64,000 nucleotides of DNA from an uncultured Oscillospiraceae bacterium. Its GTDB lineage: Bacteria > Bacillota > Clostridia > Oscillospirales > Ruminococcaceae. The notes below the pieces were generated by a model that did no database searches, was not told the origin of the DNA, and was given only the letters and a program-made list of their open reading frames with translations. Location of the stretch: NCBI GenBank assembly GCA_900543705.1, contig UQSL01000003.1:1-64000 (forward strand), read 5' to 3'. This document shows, one piece after another, positions 49,025-58,269 of this stretch. The stretch's first letter is position 1. The number at the start of each line of letters is the position of its first letter. Position numbers and translations under genes: made by a program.

Positions 49025-50410
49025 ATGAGTGAAAAAAACATGATGTGGGCCGGCAGGTTTTCAAAGCAGATTGATTCAAGAGTCAACGATTTTAATTCCT
49101 CCATTCCCTTTGACTGCAGGATGTATGAACAGGATATCCGAGGAAGCATCGCCCATGCGACAATGCTTGGAAAACAGGGAATTATCCCGCAGGAGGACGC
49201 GGATAAAATCATCATAGGATTAACCGGCATCCGGGAAGATATCAAGGCGGGCGTCCTCTCCATTGATATGGAGGCCGAGGATATCCACATGTTTGTGGAA
49301 GCGGAGCTAACCAAACGCATTGGCACTGCGGGAAAGCGCCTGCATACCGCGAGAAGCAGGAACGACCAGGTGGCGCTGGATGATCGGCTGTATGTGGCCG
49401 ATCAAATTGAGGAAATCATCCCATTAGTCAAGGAATTGATGGCGGCGCTCTGTGAAAAGGCGCAAGAAAACCTGCACACGGTTATGCCGGGTTACACCCA
49501 TCTGCAGCGGGCACAGCCCATCACCTTTGCCCATCATCTGATGGCGTATACGGAGATGCTCCGCCGCGATATCGCAAGACTTGAGGGAGCGAAGGAACGC
49601 ACACTCGACATGCCGCTTGGCAGCGGGGCGCTGGCCTCAACCACCTACCCGATTGACCGCCAGATGGTCTGCGATCTTCTTCACTTTAATCAGATTACGA
49701 AAAACAGCCTGGATGGGGTTTCCGACCGTGACTTTATGCTGGATCTAACCAGCGCCCTTTCGATCCTGATGATGCACCTCTCCCGTTTTTCCGAGGAGGT
49801 CATCCTGTGGTGCAGCTGGGAATTTCAATATGTGGAACTCGACGACGCCTATGCGACCGGTTCCTCGATTATGCCGCAGAAGAAAAACCCGGATATCACC
49901 GAGCTTGTGCGCGGCAAAACAGGCAGGGTCTACGGCGATTTAATGACCCTGCTCACCATGATGAAAGGCCTTCCTCTTGCCTACAACAAGGATATGCAGG
50001 AGGATAAGGAAGCCACCTTTGACGCGATCAACACTGCAAAAATGTGCCTTGTCACGGTGATCCCGATGGTTCAGACGATGAGAGTTCTTCCGGACAATAT
50101 GAGAAAAGCCGCAGCGAAGGGCTTTATCAATGCAACGGATTGTGCGGATTATCTCACGAAAAAGGGCGTGGCGTTCCGTGACGCCTACAAAATCACCGGG
50201 CAGCTTGTCGCCATGTGTATTGAAAAGGATACTGTGCTTGAGGAACTCCCGTTGGAGGACTACCGTTCTCTCAGTGATGTCTTTGAGGAGGATGTCTATC
50301 AGGCCATCAATCTGAATACCTGTGTGAACGGCAGAAACGTACCGGGTGGTCCGGCGCCTGAGGCGGTACAGGCCCATATTAATGACGTTATGGAATATTT
50401 AGGTAAATAA
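49025..50410 (+). CDS. argH: Argininosuccinate lyase
   Basis: ArgH splits argininosuccinate into arginine and fumarate. The 461-residue protein is of the fumarase/aspartase superfamily. N-terminal WAGRFSKQIDSRVNDFNSSI, RLHTARSRNDQVALDDRLYV, the active-site His region MPGYTHLQRAQPITFAHHLM, and the signature loop GSSIMPQKKNPDITELVRGK are all present. Start ATG 49025 has GGCAGGGCAGGCAG before it, a modest ribosome site. Confidence 0.98.
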   Translation: MSEKNMMWAGRFSKQIDSRVNDFNSSIPFDCRMYEQDIRGSIAHATMLGKQGIIPQEDADKIIIGLTGIREDIKAGVLSIDMEAEDIHMFVEAELTKRIGTAGKRLHTARSRNDQVALDDRLYVADQIEEIIPLVKELMAALCEKAQENLHTVMPGYTHLQRAQPITFAHHLMAYTEMLRRDIARLEGAKERTLDMPLGSGALASTTYPIDRQMVCDLLHFNQITKNSLDGVSDRDFMLDLTSALSILMMHLSRFSEEVILWCSWEFQYVELDDAYATGSSIMPQKKNPDITELVRGKTGRVYGDLMTLLTMMKGLPLAYNKDMQEDKEATFDAINTAKMCLVTVIPMVQTMRVLPDNMRKAAAKGFINATDCADYLTKKGVAFRDAYKITGQLVAMCIEKDTVLEELPLEDYRSLSDVFEEDVYQAINLNTCVNGRNVPGGPAPEAVQAHINDVMEYLGK

Positions 50411-50522
50411 ATACTGTTAGTATTTGCTTATCTCCTGTGTACCTATCCGGTCTATTTTGCTTGTCGAGCCGGGGAACCAAAAAACGTAATATGGTCCCCC
50501 AGCACCCCTCCCCCGCTCTGTT

Positions 50523-50744
50523 TATAATTGGTGTGACCATTTATTAGGGCTATGGAGCATAAAGGAGGTTGTCAGGGAAAAGGGCGCAGCCCCCCTGACC
50601 TCGCCTTTTCGATAACCCTTTCTCTGAGTAACGAAAAGGTTACCCGTCGCGAAGGGGAGGAACCCCGTATGAGAGCAGAGGCTATAGAAAGTAAAAACAG
50701 AAAATATAAAGAGATAACCAGTATTGGAAATAAGAGGAAACAAC
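50523..50744 (+). other. structured leader between argH and argC
   Basis: About 330 bases separate argH and argC. They hold TATAAT (50523-50528), a hairpin GTCAGGG/CCCTGAC (50571-50577 and 50593-50599) with inner GGGC/GCCC, and a second pairing TAACCCTTT with AAAGGTTA (about 50613-50655). A GAGGAACCCC stretch follows. No terminator and no gene are seen; it may be a regulated leader for argCJBDF or a small repeat. Confidence 0.4.
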
Positions 50745-51785
50745 ATGGAAAAAATCAAAGTGGGTATTATCGGTGCCACCGGATATGCGGGAGTCGAACT
50801 GATTCGCCTTCTGCTTGGGCACCCAAAAGCAGAAATTACGGCGCTGTGTTCGGTCAGCTTTGAAGGCAAGCCAATCAGCGAGATCTATCCGGCGCTCTAC
50901 CACATTAACGACGACATCCTGGTGGATGAGGACACCGTCATTGACAATTGTGATGTGATCTTTGCATCCGTGCCGCACGGCGTCGCCTAAGACCTCGCGG
51001 TCAAGTGCCTTGCGAAGGGAAAGCTCCTGATTGATTTGGGCGCGGATTTCCGCCTGCATGACGAAGCGGATTACAAGGAGTGGTATAAAGGCAGCTATAA
51101 GCATCCTCAAGCCCATAGGAATGCGGTATACTCCATCCCGGAGATTACCGGTGACGCGGTTAAATCCGCGGATGTCATTGCAAATCCCGGCTGCTATCCC
51201 ACCAGTATTGCCATCGGCCTTGCCCCGGCGCTGAAACACAAGCTCATCTCCACGAAGGGGATTGTCATTGACTCCAAGTCCGGAGTTACCGGAGCCGGCC
51301 GCGGGCTTACCCAGAACACCCACTACCCGGAGTGCAATGAGGCATTTGCCCCCTATAAAGTCGGCACGCACCGCCATACCCCGGAAATTGAGCAGATGCT
51401 CTCCGAGGTTGCGGGGGAAACACTCACCGTCACCTTTGTTCCCCACCTGCTTCCAGTCAACCGTGGGATCGTCTCCACCATCTATGCGGACTTGGAAAAA
51501 GAGATGTCTGCTGAGAAAATCCACAAAATTTATGAGAATATGTATAAAGATAAAGAGTTTGTACGTGTTGTAAAGCTTGGGGACGTCCCGAACCTGAAAA
51601 ACGTCCACTACTCCAACTACTGTGATGTGGGAATCTTTGTGGATACCAGGGCAAATAAGCTCATTGTTGTCTCCACCATTGACAACATGGTCAAGGGCGC
51701 GGCCGGCCAGGCTATCCAGAACATGAACTTGAAATGCGGACTGGAAGAGGACTGTGGACTTCATCTTGTACCGCCGGCCATCTGA
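50745..51785 (+). pseudogene. argC: N-acetyl-gamma-glutamyl-phosphate reductase with one in-frame TAA
   Basis: ArgC reduces N-acetylglutamyl phosphate to the semialdehyde with NADPH. The 346-codon frame from ATG 50745 is complete apart from TAA at 50988-50990. The N-terminal Rossmann motif VGIIGATGYAGVELIRLLLG leads to FASVPHGVA-stop-DLAVKC. The same frame then continues with LLIDLGADFRLHDEADYKEW, the catalytic Cys segment VIANPGCYPTSIAIGLAPAL, and VPHLLPVNRGIVSTIYADLE. A CAA (Gln) to TAA change would explain it, as many ArgC proteins have a polar residue here. No frameshift accompanies it and neighbouring arg genes are intact. Either the strain lacks ArgC activity, the stop is read through, or the base is wrong. 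Confidence 0.9.
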
Positions 51786-51803
51786 AATCGGGGAGGAAAA
51801 CAT

Positions 51804-53027
51804 ATGACAGTCGAACAGATAAACGGTGGAGTCTGTGCGCCGCTGGGCTTTACGGCGGCAGGTATCCACTGCGGAATCAAACCGAATAACCCCAAAAAGG
51901 ATTTGGCGCTGATCTATAGCCGTGTTCCCTGTAAGGCAGCGGCTGTTTATACCACCAATAAGGTGAAAGGCGCGCCGATTGCCGTGACAAAAGACCATAT
52001 CAAAAACGGACACGCACAGGCGGTCATTGTCAACTCCGGCAATGCCAACACCTGTAATGCAGACGGCGCGGAAAAGGCGCAGGAGATGTGCCTGCTTGCC
52101 GCAAACGTACTTGGCATTGCGGCGGATGATGTCATTGTCGCCTCCACCGGCGTGATTGGGCAGCCGCTTCCAATCGAACCGATTGCCTCCCATATCAAGG
52201 AGCTTGCGGAAGCTTTGAGCGCGGACGGCAGCTTGGGCGCGGCGCAGGCCATTATGACGACGGATACACGCGTCAAGGAAATTGCAGTTGAGTTTGAGGT
52301 GGACGGCACAGTGTGCCGTTTGGGAGGTATTTCCAAGGGTTCGGGTATGATTCATCCGAACATGGCGACCATGCTCGGTTTCCTCACCACGGATGCGGCA
52401 ATCAAAAAATCCCTGTTAAAAGAGGCCCTTTCAGATGCGGTAAATGATACCTTTAATATGGTCAGTGTGGATGGGGATACGTCTACCAACGATATGGTGA
52501 GCATTCTGGCATCCGGTCTGGCGGACAATAAAAAAATCTGCGACAGGGACAGCGAAGGATATCAGGCGTTTTATGCGGCGCTGATGGAGGTTTGCACCTA
52601 TCTTGCCCGCATTATGGCAAAGGATGGCGAAGGCGCAACCAAGCTCATCGAGTGTAAGGTGCATGGCGCCATAAGCGAGGAACAGGCAACGATCGTCTCC
52701 AAATCCGTTGTGATGTCCAGCCTGACCAAGGCGGCGGTCTTCGGCGCGGACGCCAACTGGGGACGCATCCTTTGCGCCATCGGCTATGCCAAGGTGGATG
52801 TGGATGTGGAAAAGGTGGATGTCGCGTTCCAGAGCAAGGCGGGAAGGATTCTTGTCTGTAAGGATGGGGCGGGAGTCGCCTTTGACGAGAAACTGGCAAA
52901 GAATATCCTGCTCGAAGATGAGATTGTCATCGATATCAACCTTAACAGCGGCACATTCGCCAAAACAGCCTACGGCTGTGATTTAACCTATGATTATGTG
53001 AAAATCAACGGGGATTACCGGACTTGA
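51804..53027 (+). CDS. argJ: Bifunctional ornithine acetyltransferase / N-acetylglutamate synthase
   Basis: ArgJ moves the acetyl group from N-acetylornithine to glutamate, closing the acetyl cycle. The 407-residue precursor self-cleaves before a conserved Thr, visible in GGISKGSGMIHPNMATMLGF (cleavage between Ala and Thr of the MATML segment). NSGNANTCNADGAEKAQEMC and the C-terminal AVFGADANWGRILCAIGYAK are further family marks. It lies 18 bases after argC with GGGGAGGAAAAC before ATG 51804. Confidence 0.97.
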   Translation: MTVEQINGGVCAPLGFTAAGIHCGIKPNNPKKDLALIYSRVPCKAAAVYTTNKVKGAPIAVTKDHIKNGHAQAVIVNSGNANTCNADGAEKAQEMCLLAANVLGIAADDVIVASTGVIGQPLPIEPIASHIKELAEALSADGSLGAAQAIMTTDTRVKEIAVEFEVDGTVCRLGGISKGSGMIHPNMATMLGFLTTDAAIKKSLLKEALSDAVNDTFNMVSVDGDTSTNDMVSILASGLADNKKICDRDSEGYQAFYAALMEVCTYLARIMAKDGEGATKLIECKVHGAISEEQATIVSKSVVMSSLTKAAVFGADANWGRILCAIGYAKVDVDVEKVDVAFQSKAGRILVCKDGAGVAFDEKLAKNILLEDEIVIDINLNSGTFAKTAYGCDLTYDYVKINGDYRT

Positions 53028-53052
53028 TAAGACAAAGAGGGGGGAACCGAAC

Positions 53053-53910
53053 ATGGAAATTTCCTACAGCGATAAAGCTCAGGTACTTGCGCAGTCGCTT
53101 CCATATATTCAAAAATACTATAACAAAATCGTTGTCGTGAAGTATGGCGGCAACGCCATGAAGAGCGAGGAACTCAAGCAGGCGGTTATGAGCGATATCG
53201 TTCTGCTTTCACTAGTCGGCATTAAGGTTGTGCTGGTGCATGGGGGCGGCCCGGAAATCAATGACATGCTCAAGCGCGTCGGTAAGGAGTCCAAATTTGT
53301 AAACGGGCTTCGTTATACCGACGCCGAAACTGCGGAGATTGTTCAGATGGTACTTGCGGGCAAGGTCAACAAAAACCTGGTTGCCCTGCTGAAAAAGCAC
53401 GGAGGCAGCGCAGTCGGTCTGTGCGGGATGGATGCGGGACTGTTCACCTGCAAAAAACATGAGGCCGGCGAGGATATCGGGTTTGTCGGCGATATTGTAA
53501 ACATTGACACCAAGATTCTCGAGGACACCCTGAACAACGGCTATATTCCTGTCATCGCGACCGTGGGCTGCGATGAGGAGGGAAATGTCTACAACATCAA
53601 TGCGGACACCGCAGCGGCGAGCATTGCAGCCGCACTGCACGCGGAAAATGTCATCCTGATGACGGATATCCGCGGCCTTCTCAAAGATAAGGACGACGAG
53701 TCCACCCTGATGCCGGAGGTCAGCGTCAGCGAAGTGCCCTATCTCATCAGCCAGGGCATTATCTCCGGGGGCATGATTCCGAAAATTGAGTGCTGTGTGG
53801 AAGCAGTACGACGAGGGGTCAAGAAATCCGTTATCATTGACGGGCGCATCCCCAACTCCATCCTTATTGAGATGCTCTCAGACGCGGGTATCGGCACCAT
53901 GTTCTATTAA
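53053..53910 (+). CDS. argB: Acetylglutamate kinase
   Basis: ArgB phosphorylates N-acetylglutamate, often the arginine-feedback step. The 285-residue amino acid kinase has VVVKYGGNAMKSEELKQAVM at the N-terminus, KVVLVHGGGPEINDMLKRVG and the C-terminal GGMIPKIECCVEAVRRGVKK. An N-terminal helix (ISYSDKAQVLAQSLPYIQKY) like that in arginine-inhibited hexameric forms is present, so feedback inhibition is plausible. Start ATG 53053 follows GAGGGGGGAACCG. Confidence 0.97.
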   Translation: MEISYSDKAQVLAQSLPYIQKYYNKIVVVKYGGNAMKSEELKQAVMSDIVLLSLVGIKVVLVHGGGPEINDMLKRVGKESKFVNGLRYTDAETAEIVQMVLAGKVNKNLVALLKKHGGSAVGLCGMDAGLFTCKKHEAGEDIGFVGDIVNIDTKILEDTLNNGYIPVIATVGCDEEGNVYNINADTAAASIAAALHAENVILMTDIRGLLKDKDDESTLMPEVSVSEVPYLISQGIISGGMIPKIECCVEAVRRGVKKSVIIDGRIPNSILIEMLSDAGIGTMFY

Positions 53911-53922
53911 AGGAGAAAAACC

Positions 53923-55101
53923 ATGTTTGAAGACATAAAGGCGCAGGACAAACAGTATATTATGAATACCTACGGCCGGTTCGACGCCGCCATAAAAAGC
54001 GGAAAAGGGGCGGCCTGTGAGGATTTTGACGGAAAGACCTACATTGACTTCGGCAGCGGGATCGGAGTCAACTCCCTCGGCTATTGCAACGACGCCTGGG
54101 TACATGCAGTGTGCAGTCAGGCCGCAGTTCTCAATCACACATCCAACCTGTATTATACAAAGCCCTGCGGGGATTTGGCCAAAAAGCTCTGTGAGCTGAC
54201 CGGCTGTAAAGGGGTGTTCTTCTCAAACTCCGGTGCGGAGGCAAACGAGGGCGCCATCAAGATTGCAAGAAAATACGGGATTGATCATTATGGCGAAAAC
54301 CACACCAAGATTGTCACCCTGGTCAATTCCTTCCATGGGAGGACGGTGACCACTCTTGCCGCAACCGGACAGGATGTTTTTCACAAATCCTTTTTTCCTC
54401 TGACGGAGGGGTTTGCCTATGCACTTGCCGGGGACATGGAAGACGTTAAGGCAAAAGCCGACGCGGATACAACCGCGATTATGATTGAGTTTATCCAGGG
54501 CGAGGGTGGAGTCATCCCTCTGGATCGGGAATTTGTCAGACAGGTTGAGGCACTGTGCAGGGAGAAGGATATCCTCCTGATTGCGGACGAGGTACAGACC
54601 GGCGTGGCGCGTACAGGCACCTTCTACTGCTATGAGCAGTACGGCGTGCATCCGAATATTATTACCAGCGCAAAAGGGCTTGGCGGGGGGCTTCCGATCG
54701 GGGCAATTCTCGCGGATGAAAAGACCTTCCAGGTATTCGGGGCAGGGGATCACGGCTCCACCTATGGAGGAAACCCGGTTGTGTGTGCGGGTGCAAACTG
54801 CGTGGTGGATCTTGTCAGCCAACCGGAATTTTTACAGCAGGTCAAAGACAAAGGTGCATATTTTGCTCAGAAGCTCGGCAAAATGCCGCATGTCAAGGCG
54901 GTCCGTCAAACCGGCCTGATGATCGGCTTTGATTTGGATGTGGGCACTTCTTCCGCGGTTGCGGCGGCTTGTGTCAAAGAAGGCCTGCTTTTGCTGACTG
55001 CAAAAACCTCCGTCCGCCTGCTTCCGCCGCTTACCATTACTTATGAAGAAATCGACAAGGGCCTTGCCATCCTGGAAAAGGTATTAAAGGCCATCGCATA
55101 A
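53923..55101 (+). CDS. argD: Acetylornithine aminotransferase
   Basis: ArgD is a PLP-dependent class III aminotransferase making N-acetylornithine. The 392-residue product has GSGIGVNSLGYCNDAWVHAV, FFSNSGAEANEGAIKIARKY, the PLP-binding LIADEVQTGVARTGTFYCYE and the catalytic Lys in IITSAKGLGGGLPIGAILAD. Start ATG 53923 has AAAGGAGAAAAACC upstream, 13 bases after argB. Confidence 0.97.
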   Translation: MFEDIKAQDKQYIMNTYGRFDAAIKSGKGAACEDFDGKTYIDFGSGIGVNSLGYCNDAWVHAVCSQAAVLNHTSNLYYTKPCGDLAKKLCELTGCKGVFFSNSGAEANEGAIKIARKYGIDHYGENHTKIVTLVNSFHGRTVTTLAATGQDVFHKSFFPLTEGFAYALAGDMEDVKAKADADTTAIMIEFIQGEGGVIPLDREFVRQVEALCREKDILLIADEVQTGVARTGTFYCYEQYGVHPNIITSAKGLGGGLPIGAILADEKTFQVFGAGDHGSTYGGNPVVCAGANCVVDLVSQPEFLQQVKDKGAYFAQKLGKMPHVKAVRQTGLMIGFDLDVGTSSAVAAACVKEGLLLLTAKTSVRLLPPLTITYEEIDKGLAILEKVLKAIA

Positions 55102-55121
55102 CAAATGAGAGGAGACGACCT

Positions 55122-56027
55122 ATGAAACATCTGCTGAAAATGCTCGATTTGACCCCGATTGAAATTAAGGAGATTTTAAATCTCGCGGATCAGCTCAAAT
55201 ATGAAAACAAACACGGTATCAAACACCATCGCCTGGAAGGGCAGAGCCTGGGAATGATATTCCAGAAATCCTCTACCCGTACCCGCGTTTCCTTTGAGGT
55301 CGGTATGTACCAGCTCGGCGGGCAGGCGCTGTTTCTCTCAAACCGCGATCTGCAGATTGGCCGCGGGGAACCGGTGCAGGATACTGCGCGCGTCCTCTCC
55401 AGATACCTTGACGGCATCATGATCCGTACCTTTGAACAACAGGAAGTGGAGGATTTGGCCGAGTATGGTTCCATCCCCATCATCAACGGGCTGACGGATT
55501 TCTGCCATCCCTGCCAGGTGCTTGCGGATTTGCTCACCATCCGGGAATATAAGGGGCGGTTGAACGGGCTGAAAATGTGTTATATCGGCGACGGAAACAA
55601 CATGGCGAATTCTCTGATTGTCGGCGGACTGAAAACTGACATGAAGGTATCGGTCGCCACTCCGAATGACCACCAGCCGGATCGGGCCGTGCTCGACTTT
55701 GCCGGGGGCTACGGCGAAAACTTCCAGCTGACCGACGATATCTTCAAAGCCGCCGAGGGCGCGGATGTTCTGCTTACCGACGTCTGGGCTTCCATGGGCC
55801 AGGAGGGAGAAGCTGAGCAACGTAAAAAGATTTTTGCAGGATATCAGATTAATAGCAATCTGCTGGAGCACGCGAATCCGGGCGCATTGGTGCTCCACTG
55901 CCTGCCCGCACACCGCGGTGAGGAAATCACAAATGAGGTCTTCGAGGCACATCCGGAAATTTTTGACGAAGCGGAAAACCGTCTGCATGCACAGAAAGCC
56001 GTTATGGTCAAGCTGATGCAGAAATAA
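55122..56027 (+). CDS. argF: Ornithine carbamoyltransferase
   Basis: ArgF makes citrulline from ornithine and carbamoyl phosphate. The 301 residues include the carbamoyl-phosphate motif FQKSSTRTRVSFEVGMYQLG near residue 50, the segment FCHPCQVLADLLTIREY and the ornithine motif LVLHCLPAHRGEEITNEVFE. ATG 55122 has AGAGGAGACGACC upstream. It is the last gene of the arginine cluster; carAB is not in the window. Confidence 0.97.
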   Translation: MKHLLKMLDLTPIEIKEILNLADQLKYENKHGIKHHRLEGQSLGMIFQKSSTRTRVSFEVGMYQLGGQALFLSNRDLQIGRGEPVQDTARVLSRYLDGIMIRTFEQQEVEDLAEYGSIPIINGLTDFCHPCQVLADLLTIREYKGRLNGLKMCYIGDGNNMANSLIVGGLKTDMKVSVATPNDHQPDRAVLDFAGGYGENFQLTDDIFKAAEGADVLLTDVWASMGQEGEAEQRKKIFAGYQINSNLLEHANPGALVLHCLPAHRGEEITNEVFEAHPEIFDEAENRLHAQKAVMVKLMQK

Positions 56028-56202
56028 GCGAAAAACCTCCCTGTCAGCCGCAATGTTGGTTTCTCTCTTGACCCTCATCCGCAGGGATAGACGGCAGTGC
56101 GCAAACTCCCGGCGGAGTATCAGCCACCCCGATAAAGCTGGAGTTATGGAGATAAACACAAATCCAACTGGTTATGCGTGTATTTCCTTTTGGACATGAC
56201 AA
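56028..56202 (+). other. intergenic downstream of argF
   Basis: No gene or clear regulatory signal is seen before the terminator. A very short frame (MEINTNPTGYACISFW) has no ribosome site. Confidence 0.5.
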
Positions 56203-56248
56203 TACCCCCTGATGTAGTACTTCTATTTTCCTACATCAGGGGGCTTTT
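56203..56248. terminator. Terminator of the arginine cluster
   Basis: CCCCCTGATGTAG (56205-56217) pairs perfectly with CTACATCAGGGGG (56231-56243), then CTTTTG. The 13-nt loop is AT-rich. Also suited to end rubrerythrin transcripts from the minus strand. Confidence 0.85.
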
Positions 56249-56310
56249 GTCCATTGTCCGTTTTTACTGGTCCTGTTCAGGCTGCCCTCCGGGGGTTATG
56301 AAAATAAAGC

Positions 56311-56847
56311 TTATGCCTCACATTTAACTTCAAAGAAGGCCTGCGGGTATTTGCAGGTGGGACAGATTTTCGGAGCCTCCGCGCCCTCATAGACATAACC
56401 GCAGTTGCGGCAGATCCAGGTGACGGAGGTTGGTTTTTTAAATACCATCTGCTGTTTTAAATCGTCGCTCATCTTGCGAAAACGGCCTTCATGCATCTTT
56501 TCCACGCTCGCGACAAGCTCAAACTCCGCTGCGATCTGCTTGAAGCCCTCTTCCTTGGCGACCTCGGCGTATTCCTTGTACATCTCAGACCACTCGTAAT
56601 GCTCGCCTGCCATCGCGTCAACTAGATTATCGGTTGTGGATTTGATAGCGCCTCCATTGATGTGTTTGAGCCACATCGTCGCATGCGCCCATTCGTTGGC
56701 GGCAGTGGTATCGAACATGTCTCCCATATGCTGGTAGCCTTCTTTTCTGGCCTGATCCGCATAGATGTTGTATTTTGTCCTTGCCTGAGATTCCCCTGCA
56801 TATGCGGAATACAGGTTTGCTTTCGTTCTGCTGTTTTCAAAATCCAT
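56311..56847 (-). CDS. rbr: Rubrerythrin
   Basis: This non-haem diiron peroxidase protects anaerobes by reducing H2O2. The 178-residue protein has the four-helix diiron domain with ExxH-type ligands (YSAYAGESQARTKYNIYADQ, then TTAANEWAHATMWLKHINGG, and VASVEKMHEGRFRKMSDDLK). A C-terminal rubredoxin domain has paired Cys in WICRNCGYVYEGAEAPKICP followed by TCKYPQAF. It is monocistronic. ATG 56847 follows GGGAGGAACAT. Confidence 0.97.
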   Translation of the reverse strand: MDFENSRTKANLYSAYAGESQARTKYNIYADQARKEGYQHMGDMFDTTAANEWAHATMWLKHINGGAIKSTTDNLVDAMAGEHYEWSEMYKEYAEVAKEEGFKQIAAEFELVASVEKMHEGRFRKMSDDLKQQMVFKKPTSVTWICRNCGYVYEGAEAPKICPTCKYPQAFFEVKCEA

Positions 56848-56972
56848 ACTATGTTCCTCCCGAAAGATTTTTCGATTGTAGTATGGACATGGAACAAACT
56901 CTTATACCAATTTTTCTAAAATTGCCGTGAAAAAGGTGCTTCTAATTTTCAATTGTTTTAGGGAGAAAAGTC

Positions 56973-57245
56973 TCAGTCCTGCCTCTTCCGGTTTGCCTGC
57001 TCGATGAGCATCAGCTTTTGCGCTTTTGTCATTTGCTTAAGCCGGTACTCGAGCCGCATCGCGGACTGCTTGTCCTCGCACTCTTCCCAGTAGACGAGAG
57101 TAACCGGCAGGCGCGAACGGGTGTATTTTGCCCCATGACCGCTGTTGTGGCAGTTAAGCCGCGCTTCAATATCGTTGGTCCAGCCCGCATAGAGAGTCCC
57201 GTCCGAACACGCAAGCAGGTAGGCTCCGGGGCGCTTCTCTTTATT
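56973..57245 (-). CDS. GIY-YIG domain protein
   Basis: This 90-residue protein has the short single-domain GIY-YIG fold, where GAYLLACSDGTLYAGWTNDI carries the Y-x(11)-Y/G arrangement and RLNCHNSGHGAKYTRSRLPV follows. The C-terminal SAMRLEYRLKQMTKAQKLML contains the conserved Glu (E in RLEYRLK). Such YhbQ-like proteins are putative structure-specific nucleases of unknown substrate. I chose ATG 57245, which overlaps the SDR gene stop as ATGA. Confidence 0.9.
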   Translation of the reverse strand, partial: NKEKRPGAYLLACSDGTLYAGWTNDIEARLNCHNSGHGAKYTRSRLPVTLVYWEECEDKQSAMRLEYRLKQMTKAQKLMLIEQANRKRQD

Positions 57246-58032
57246 CATGCCGGTTCGGATGATAGTCCCATCCCTCATCCGCGTGGTAAACCATTAAACG
57301 GGACATTCCGCCGTCAACCGTCAGGTTTTCCGCGTTGATAAAGCTGTTTGCCTCATCACATAAAAACAGGGCGGCCCGGGCGATATCCGTTGGGTTTCCG
57401 ACCCTGCCGGAAGGATGCTGAAGCGTGTCTCCCTCGCTGTACTGCGGCTGATAGTCTGCCTGGTGCCAGGCCCCGGTGTCAATCCAGCCGGGAGAGATGG
57501 AGTTAACACGCACTTTCCCGGCCAGGCTCACTGCCATCGCGTGGGTCAGTGCGGATATTCCGCCTTTGGCGGCGGTATAGCTCTCGGTATCCGCTTGGGA
57601 CTGGTATGCGCGCGTGGAGGAGATGTTGACGATAGACGCTCCCGGTGCAAACAGCGGGAATAACAGCTTGGTCAGGTAATAAGGCGCGGCGACGCCGATG
57701 CGCAGGATCTCGAGAAAGCTTTCATACCCACAGCCACTAAGAAGCCCCTGATGGCTGATACAGGCGTTGTTGATGAGAAAATCCACCTGTCCGAATCGCA
57801 TTGTTACCTGCTCGGCAAAACGCTCCAGGTCCTCCTGCTGTCCGGCATCCCCATGAAAAAACAGGGCGTCAGATCCATGCTCAACCAGCCAGCGGAGATT
57901 TTCCTCCCCCGCCGGCTTGTCCCAGTCCATAAAGGCAATACGGCAGCCCTGTACGGCAAATTCTCTTGTCAGGCAGCGCCCGATGCCGAGCGCCCCGCCG
58001 GTGATGATACAGACCTTTCCAGCAAAACTCAT
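57241..58032 (-). CDS. Short-chain dehydrogenase/reductase
   Basis: This 263-residue NAD(P)-dependent oxidoreductase has the Rossmann motif KVCIITGGALGIGRCLTREF (TGxxxGxG), the NNA motif FLINNACISHQGLL and the catalytic Ser/Tyr/Lys triad in VNISSTRAYQSQADTESYTAAKGG. The C-terminal IARAALFLCDEANSFINAEN followed by LTVDGGMSRLMVY is classic. The substrate is unknown. ATG 58032 has TGAGGAGGAAAAAC upstream. It forms an operon with the GIY-YIG gene. Confidence 0.94.
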   Translation of the reverse strand: MSFAGKVCIITGGALGIGRCLTREFAVQGCRIAFMDWDKPAGEENLRWLVEHGSDALFFHGDAGQQEDLERFAEQVTMRFGQVDFLINNACISHQGLLSGCGYESFLEILRIGVAAPYYLTKLLFPLFAPGASIVNISSTRAYQSQADTESYTAAKGGISALTHAMAVSLAGKVRVNSISPGWIDTGAWHQADYQPQYSEGDTLQHPSGRVGNPTDIARAALFLCDEANSFINAENLTVDGGMSRLMVYHADEGWDYHPNRHE

Positions 58033-58067
58033 AGTTTTTCCTCCTCAAGATAGGTGAATCTGGCGAT

Positions 58068-58229
58068 TTATTTCCCGTCGTGTTTGTCAATATCCTCCCA
58101 TATGGAAGCGGGGCGTACCGGGAGGTCTCGCTTCCCGCCAGAGCGCCCGGCAGACAGCCATCGGTTCCAATGTCCCGGAGTGTACGGCAGGAAAGGGGAC
58201 TCTATTCTTCGCCCTTCAAGTGGCTTCAT
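58068..58229 (-). CDS. possible small protein or remnant
   Basis: A 53-codon frame from ATG 58229 reads MKPLEGRRIESPFLPYTPGH, WNRWLSAGRSGGKRDLPVRP and ends WEDIDKHDGK. It is protein-like in composition but has no adjacent ribosome site; GGGAGGG stands 40 bases upstream. The frame is open upstream into the exonuclease gene. No family is recognised, so this may be chance. Confidence 0.25.
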   Translation of the reverse strand: MKPLEGRRIESPFLPYTPGHWNRWLSAGRSGGKRDLPVRPASIWEDIDKHDGK

Positions 58230-58269
58230 CGGATCATTTGAATTGGATAAGGTACGGAAAATCCCTCCC

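Noticed and set aside
12658..50990. Reassignment of TAA to an amino acid, suggested by in-frame TAA in argC, the MazG-like gene and the nitroreductase remnant
   Set aside because: The three TAAs would replace different residues (Gln, a Trp-like position, Tyr), and dozens of genes in the window use TAA as a normal stop.
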